Assembly: GCA_963844625.1 (NCBI GenBank)
Contig: CAWJPF010000028.1
Location: forward strand, 1 to 64,000
Reading direction: 5' to 3'
From: Palsa-504 sp963844625
GTDB taxonomy: Bacteria > Actinomycetota > Actinomycetes > Streptosporangiales > Streptosporangiaceae
DNA: 64,000 nt
Numbering within the stretch: position 1 is the first letter of the stretch; every line of letters begins with the position of its first letter. Shown here piece after piece: positions 59,825-64,000 of the stretch. The translations under genes were made by a program, and so were the position numbers. The notes under the pieces are model-generated. The model saw only the letters and a list, made by a program, of their open reading frames with translations, had not been told where the DNA came from and ran no database searches.

Positions 59825-60035
59825 AAGTCCTCCGATTCTGCACCGCGATGCCGCATCATTACGACCGTCGGCGAACCCGCCTCCACCTGAGCATCACCCT
59901 GTGCCCCTGCCGACGTCAAGGCACACCCGGTCCGTTCGGGATCATGAAAGATCTGGTCCGAAAATAGAGCATTCGGGGGGCAGGCGGCAGCGGCCGGCGG
60001 CGCGGAGCGGCGTCGGCTATCTGGGTGGGGGCTTG

Positions 60036-61340
60036 TTAGCTGGTGGGGGGCAGGGCTGGGCTGGTGTCGGGGGTCAGGGGTTCGATGGTGACTTTGTAGC
60101 CGGGGCGTTCCAGGCTCTTGAGGTGGTTGCGGGCCTGGCGGCGGGCACCGGCGCGCTGGTCGTAGTAGTCAGGGCCGAGGTCGTGGTAGGTGGCGGCGGG
60201 GTCCGATAGCAGGGCGTGGTAGATGGTCAGGACGGAGTTGCCGGTCGCGACGAGGGCTTTGCGTTTGGGCATCCGCTTGTTCAGCCGCCGGTATTTCGCG
60301 CCGGGGAACGAGTCGGTGCGGGTGGCGCCCATGCTGGCTTCGCCGAGGGCGGCGGATAGGTAGGGGTTGCCGCGGCCGGTGGCGTTGCTGCCCTTGCGCT
60401 TGCCGCCGGACCGGCTCACCTGGGGGCACCATCTGGCCCAGGAGACCAGGTGGGCGGCGGTGGGGAAGACGGTCATGCCGGCGCTGATCTCGGCGATGAC
60501 GTCCTGGGCGGTGATGATCCCGGTGCCGTGCACGGCGTCGAGCTGGCCGATCTGGTGCCAGTACGGCTCGGTGAGCTGCTCGATCCGGGCGGTCAGCTCG
60601 CTGATCCGGGCGGTGTAACCGTCGACGGCGGCGAGCATCATGGTCAGGATGACGACGTGCTCGCCGGTCAGGAAGGAGCAGTCCAGGGCTTCTTCCAGCT
60701 GGCGGATCTTGCCGCGCATCTTGCCGCGGGCCAGCTGGGCGAGCTTGACCGGGTTGCGTTCCCCGGCGATGATGGCCTCCAGCATGGCCCGGCCGGAGAC
60801 CCCGTGGATGCCGGAGATCACGCTGGACAGCTTCAGGTGCGCGTCTTCGAGGAGTTTTTCCACTCGCTGCATCTCGGCGGTGCGGGCCTGGGTCACGGTG
60901 CGGCGGTAGCGGGTATGGGTCCGGAGCCGGCGGATGTCTTCGGGGGGCACGAAGCTGGAGGGCAGGCTGCCCCGCTCGGTGATCTTCGCTATCCGCACGG
61001 CATCTTGCTTGTCGGTTCTGGGCCGCCCGGGCAGCGCTTTGACCTGCGCGGCGTGATAGAGCACGCAGTCCAGGTCCTGCTGCTCGAGCAGGAAGTAGAC
61101 CGGTTTCCGGTAGTCGCCGGTTGATTCCATCCCGACCTTGGTCACGCCCCGGGACCGCAGCCAGTCCGCCAGCGCCAGCAGTTCGTTGCGGGTGGTCCGG
61201 AACGACCGGGTCTCCTGCTGGCGCCGCCCGGCGGTGGTGTCGCTGGGCACCCGGACGGCGACCTCGATGCCGGCCTTGGCGATATCGATCCCGGCGACCC
61301 GCCCGGCGAACAGCGGCTCATCCTCGACGTCTTGCATCAC
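60036..61340 (-). CDS. IS110-family transposase, intact, 434 aa
   Basis: N-terminal RuvC-like DEDD domain: Asp19 in GIDIAK, Glu72 in GMESTG, and Asp110/Asp113 in RTDKQDA. C-terminal transposase_20 domain with WARWCPQVSRSGGKRKGS and GNPYLSAALGEAS, including the conserved Ser. IS110 elements have little or no terminal repeat, so the element limits cannot be drawn here. It appears functional and is unlike the fragment at 20.3 kb. Confidence 0.9.
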   Translation of the reverse strand: MMQDVEDEPLFAGRVAGIDIAKAGIEVAVRVPSDTTAGRRQQETRSFRTTRNELLALADWLRSRGVTKVGMESTGDYRKPVYFLLEQQDLDCVLYHAAQVKALPGRPRTDKQDAVRIAKITERGSLPSSFVPPEDIRRLRTHTRYRRTVTQARTAEMQRVEKLLEDAHLKLSSVISGIHGVSGRAMLEAIIAGERNPVKLAQLARGKMRGKIRQLEEALDCSFLTGEHVVILTMMLAAVDGYTARISELTARIEQLTEPYWHQIGQLDAVHGTGIITAQDVIAEISAGMTVFPTAAHLVSWARWCPQVSRSGGKRKGSNATGRGNPYLSAALGEASMGATRTDSFPGAKYRRLNKRMPKRKALVATGNSVLTIYHALLSDPAATYHDLGPDYYDQRAGARRQARNHLKSLERPGYKVTIEPLTPDTSPALPPTS

Positions 61341-61817
61341 GGCCTCCTACGATGAAACGGCGGTAACGGTCGTGGCCGTCCGCGGGAGCCGTGGGCAAGC
61401 GGAAATCTGGTCCGCGGGCTCGGAGCGCCATGTAACAGCCCTGGAAAAGCGGCTCCCAGCGTTCAGGCTTTCTAACGGGGTCGGACCGCCAAAGAGTTTG
61501 CGACGTCAGCGGACGGCCACGCCCATCCTGGCAACCACCGCCGTACCGGCGCACCTCGCCCGCACCGGCACACCCGTCCCGGACCGGAACACAGCCGCCG
61601 GCCCTGCCATCAGCGCGGCAGCAGGCCCCGCCCGTCACGGCGGGTCAGCCCTGACAATTTTCACGCCGTTACGGCGTCACCCCGGGCCACCGACGACTTT
61701 CTACCGAACGTACCTGGGTTTCACCTCCCTGAGCGGCCGGGAGCTTAGCTGGCGCCGGCCATCGGGTCGCTGTCGCCGTTCGCCACGAACGCCGGCATGC
61801 CGACGGCGCTCAGCCGC
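61341..61817. other. Non-coding flank of IS110 element
   Basis: About 475 bp without a protein-like frame. IS110 elements carry long non-coding ends (source of the guide RNA in the IS110 bridge-RNA group, usually upstream of or beside the transposase start), so part of this stretch upstream of the transposase may be element DNA. I could not fold it reliably. Confidence 0.4.
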
Positions 61818-62027
61818 TTACAGGGCGGCCACGTGCTTGACTTCCGCCATGTAGCGGCCCGCGTCCTGCGATGCCTCCTCCGGCGTCCGGCCCTGCTGGC
61901 GCGCGTGGAAGTAGGCGGCATACCAGTCCCACCAGTTGTGCGGGGCATGGCTCTTCTCGTAAGGGTCGTGATGCTCCGCCGTTTCGCGGAGCAGGTCGGC
62001 CAGGGAAGCAATGTCGGTGCTGGTCAT
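61818..62027 (-). CDS. Small acidic/aromatic protein, 69 aa
   Basis: ATG 62027 follows GGAGG with 5-bp spacing. The sequence LADLLRETAEHHDPYEKSHAPHNWWDWYAAYFHARQQGRTPEEASQDAGRYM is a helical, Trp/His-rich motif found as a free small protein and at the end of some VOC proteins. No enzyme signature. It lies 113 bp downstream of the thioredoxin-fold gene on the same strand. Confidence 0.65.
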   Translation of the reverse strand: MTSTDIASLADLLRETAEHHDPYEKSHAPHNWWDWYAAYFHARQQGRTPEEASQDAGRYMAEVKHVAAL

Positions 62028-62139
62028 GCTGACCTCCGTCGGTGGATTGGTACTGGTACCAGCCTGTCGCATCGACTGGCCCGTTGCACCCGTGGAGTCC
62101 CCGGTCATTACCCTGGTACGGCCTCGCCGCGGCCGCGGT

Positions 62140-63159
62140 CTAGCCGAAGGTGAACACGTAGGCCCGGACGCCGGGGTCGGTGAAGGTGATCTGGAAGGTG
62201 CGCTCGGTGACGGGCCCGTTCTGGCGGATGAGCTGGTAGGGCCCCGGCTCGGTGACGGCGCCCTGGCCCTGGCCGTCCACGTCGGTTCCGTGGTCGTCAC
62301 CGGGCGGCTGCCCGTCCAGGAGCACCTGGAACCGCACCGCGGTCCCGGGTGTCTCCGGGCTCAGGACCATGTTCAGGTCCCGGGCGTGGAAGCGGCAGGC
62401 GATCTGCCCGCCGGCCGCGTCCGCCGTAGCGGCCTCGCTCCCGGCCGTCCAGTCTCCGGCCAGGGCCCAGTGGTTGAGCCGCAGCGGCGCGGGGGCCGCA
62501 TAGACGTGCGGCCTGCCCGGTACCAGGTCACCGGGAGAGGCGAAGTTCTCGGTGCGCTCGTACCCGGTGTAGTTCTCCGGTGATCTCAAGTGAGCCCAGT
62601 CGGCCGGTGCTTCGAGACCGCGGGCCTCGGGCGAGACCAGGTCATCACCGGCGTCGCCGGATCCGGCCTCGGCCAGCAGCCGCTGGATGATCATCTCCGA
62701 CTGCTGGTATTCGCCTTCGCCGAAGTGGTGATGGCGGATGCGTCCCTGGGCGTCGGCGAAGTAGAGCGCGGGCCAGTAGTGGTTGGCGAACGCCCCCCAG
62801 ACCGCGTAGTTGTCATCGAGCGCGACCGGGTAGTCGATCCCCAGGTCGTGCACGGCCCGGCGGACGTTCCCGGCGTCGTGCTCGAAGGAGAACTCGGGGG
62901 TGTGCACACCTATTACCGCCAGCCCCTGGCCACTGTATTTGCCGGCCCAGGCGCGCAGGTAGGGAAGCTGGCGGAGCCAGTTGACGCAGGTGTAGGTCCA
63001 GAAGCCGGCCAGGACCACCTTCCCGCGCAGCGCGGCTGGTGTCAGCGGCGGCGAGTTGAGCCACCCGGTAGCGCCGTCGAAACCAGGCAGCTTGCTCTCG
63101 ACGGGCAACTCGGCCGAGGCGGTGTGCAGTCCGGCAGGCACGGGCCAGTGCGGTTTCAC
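62140..63159 (-). CDS. Thioredoxin-fold (DipZ/TlpA-like) protein with CxxW site, 339 aa
   Basis: The first 170 residues form a TlpA-like thioredoxin domain; the active site reads FWTYTCVNWLRQLPYL with Cys58 and, in place of the second Cys, Trp61. The following VIGVHTPEFSFEHD and NHYWPALYFAD segments match the soluble part of DipZ-like proteins. The last 150 residues are a beta-rich DipZ C-terminal-type domain. No signal peptide. It could be a reductase with altered chemistry or a binding protein. Its ATG overlaps the PRC-barrel stop by 4 bp. Confidence 0.8.
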   Translation of the reverse strand: MKPHWPVPAGLHTASAELPVESKLPGFDGATGWLNSPPLTPAALRGKVVLAGFWTYTCVNWLRQLPYLRAWAGKYSGQGLAVIGVHTPEFSFEHDAGNVRRAVHDLGIDYPVALDDNYAVWGAFANHYWPALYFADAQGRIRHHHFGEGEYQQSEMIIQRLLAEAGSGDAGDDLVSPEARGLEAPADWAHLRSPENYTGYERTENFASPGDLVPGRPHVYAAPAPLRLNHWALAGDWTAGSEAATADAAGGQIACRFHARDLNMVLSPETPGTAVRFQVLLDGQPPGDDHGTDVDGQGQGAVTEPGPYQLIRQNGPVTERTFQITFTDPGVRAYVFTFG

Positions 63160-63806
63160 GACGACGCCTTGGCCAGCTCCGCTACCTGTTGCCTGGAGAG
63201 GCTGAGATGGATGCCGCCGGTAAACCCGGAAACGCTGCCGGAGGGGATAGCCACGTCCTGGTGACGCCGCAGCAGGCCTTCCTTGAGAAGTACATGCACG
63301 TGGGTCACCTGGTGCGTGCCCGGGTCGATGCTGAGCGCGCGCAGTTGCCCGATCTCACCGTCGGTGGCATGGACGTGGTCGCCGCGGTGTTCCTGCTCCT
63401 CGGCGGGCAGCAGGACAGAAACGAGGTCCATTTCTCCCCTGAACATCGCGCGGGCCGGTGAGATCTCGCCGCCGTCCACGGCCGGCTCGTCGTCGCCCGC
63501 TGGTCGCCAGCCCTCCGAGACCAGCTCGACCGGGCCGGAGTTGAAGACCTCGGCCAGCAAGTCTTCCGCAGCCGTGAGGTTCTTGAACTCCGCCTCGGTG
63601 TAGCCGAGCCGGATTGTCGTGTCCTGAGCGTCAACATGATCATCTAGCCGGACCAGCCGGGCTAGCCCCTCCCGGCCCCTTGGCTCGACCACGAGATGCG
63701 TTACCGTCCGGGTGCCGCGGTCAACGACTACGGACTTCACGTAGCCGGAGATCTTGTCATCGGCGGTGCGAGCGTCGCCGCCGATCACGAGCGCCATCTC
63801 TGTCAT
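63156..63806 (-). CDS. PRC-barrel-like protein, 216 aa
   Basis: The N-terminal half has ISGYVKSVVVDRGTRTVTHLVVEP and LVRLDDHV, the beta-rich PRC-barrel pattern; a second similar unit lies in the C-terminal half (IGQLRALSIDPGTHQVTHVHVLLKEG). So two barrels are probably present. ATG 63806 follows GAGGAGG. It is translationally coupled to the thioredoxin-fold gene. Probably cytoplasmic; the role is unknown. Confidence 0.75.
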   Translation of the reverse strand: MTEMALVIGGDARTADDKISGYVKSVVVDRGTRTVTHLVVEPRGREGLARLVRLDDHVDAQDTTIRLGYTEAEFKNLTAAEDLLAEVFNSGPVELVSEGWRPAGDDEPAVDGGEISPARAMFRGEMDLVSVLLPAEEQEHRGDHVHATDGEIGQLRALSIDPGTHQVTHVHVLLKEGLLRRHQDVAIPSGSVSGFTGGIHLSLSRQQVAELAKASS

Positions 63807-64000
63807 GACCACCCTCCTCGCTCCATGGATGGGCAACACCCTAGCTTGGTGTCTCAGTCGTATTCGGACGGCATGGTGCCCGCCGCGGTGAACAGCCACT
63901 ACGACCAGCATGTCCTGACCGCTTACCTGGCTGCCCTGGGAAACGAGCGACCTCCTGGACACGAAGGGGCTCCAGCTTCCAATGTCGTGCGACCTGGTGA
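63807..64000. other. Window end; no firm gene
   Basis: A GTG at 63850 opens a frame to the window edge (VSQSYSDGMVPAAVN...), but protein character is weak. The sequence GGTGTCTCAG at 63848 equals the complement of the TGAGACACC core in the tandem repeat at 44.8 kb and could be an insertion-sequence end. Confidence 0.3.

Noticed and set aside
1..64000. tRNA and rRNA genes
   Set aside because: I saw no cloverleaf with a GTTCGA-type T-arm and no rRNA-like conserved blocks; a dedicated covariance scan would be needed to exclude them fully.

Overview
The window is high-GC DNA from a filamentous-type actinomycete (Actinomycetota). I cannot place it to genus from sequence alone. The signs are about 70% GC, strong codon-position bias, SARP/AfsR-type and two very large LuxR-family ATPase regulators (LAL), an F420-type luciferase-like oxidoreductase, many GTG starts, and an IS110 transposase. 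It reads as an accessory or chromosome-arm region: intact metabolic and transport genes lie among many broken genes and mobile-element remnants.

Region 1 (1-11.5 kb) is a mosaic of decayed copies of one module: a SARP/AfsR-like regulator facing an ABC-2 exporter. Four promoters, at about 0.78, 5.8, 9.6 and 9.67 kb, share heptamers repeated every 11 bp with a -10-like hexamer 9 bp downstream. That is the known layout of SARP operators. Only one exporter (9743-11511) is intact; the other three ATPase genes are truncated, internally deleted or fused to other sequence. Fragments of a group II intron maturase and a TrwC-type relaxase lie between them. A 702-residue membrane alpha/beta hydrolase and a tightly coupled four-gene operon (three small proteins plus a DMT transporter) are intact.

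Region 2 (11.8-28 kb) holds a SNF2-type ATPase, a class A flavin monooxygenase, a MalT-like LAL regulator, an IS110 fragment, a DHA2-type drug exporter with MarR and SnoaL-like neighbours, a MASE1-GAF-SpoIIE phosphatase, an FlK-like thioesterase and a GNAT acetyltransferase.

Region 3 (28.4-44.7 kb) has a GDT1-family cation transporter behind a yybP-ykoY manganese riboswitch, an integrase remnant, a divergent SDR/HxlR pair around two palindromes, a second LAL regulator, a cupin-DUF1059 fusion, an unassigned HEXXH protein, an HSL-type esterase, a nitronate monooxygenase-like enzyme, a divergent TetR/F420-LLM pair with a duplicated operator, and an aquaporin.

Region 4 (45-64 kb) carries two related non-autonomous mobile elements (about 280 and 836 bp), each bounded by terminal inverted repeats and an exact 8-bp target duplication. 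It also holds a membrane glycosyltransferase-like protein, a methyltransferase, a LURP-one protein, a cyclase-family hydrolase, a twice-frameshifted arylsulfatase, a VOC protein, a serine/threonine dehydratase-like enzyme, an aldolase/HAD-DhaL/DhaK operon, a frameshifted histidine kinase-response regulator fusion, an intact IS110 transposase, and a PRC-barrel/thioredoxin-fold pair. No tRNA, rRNA or CRISPR array was seen.
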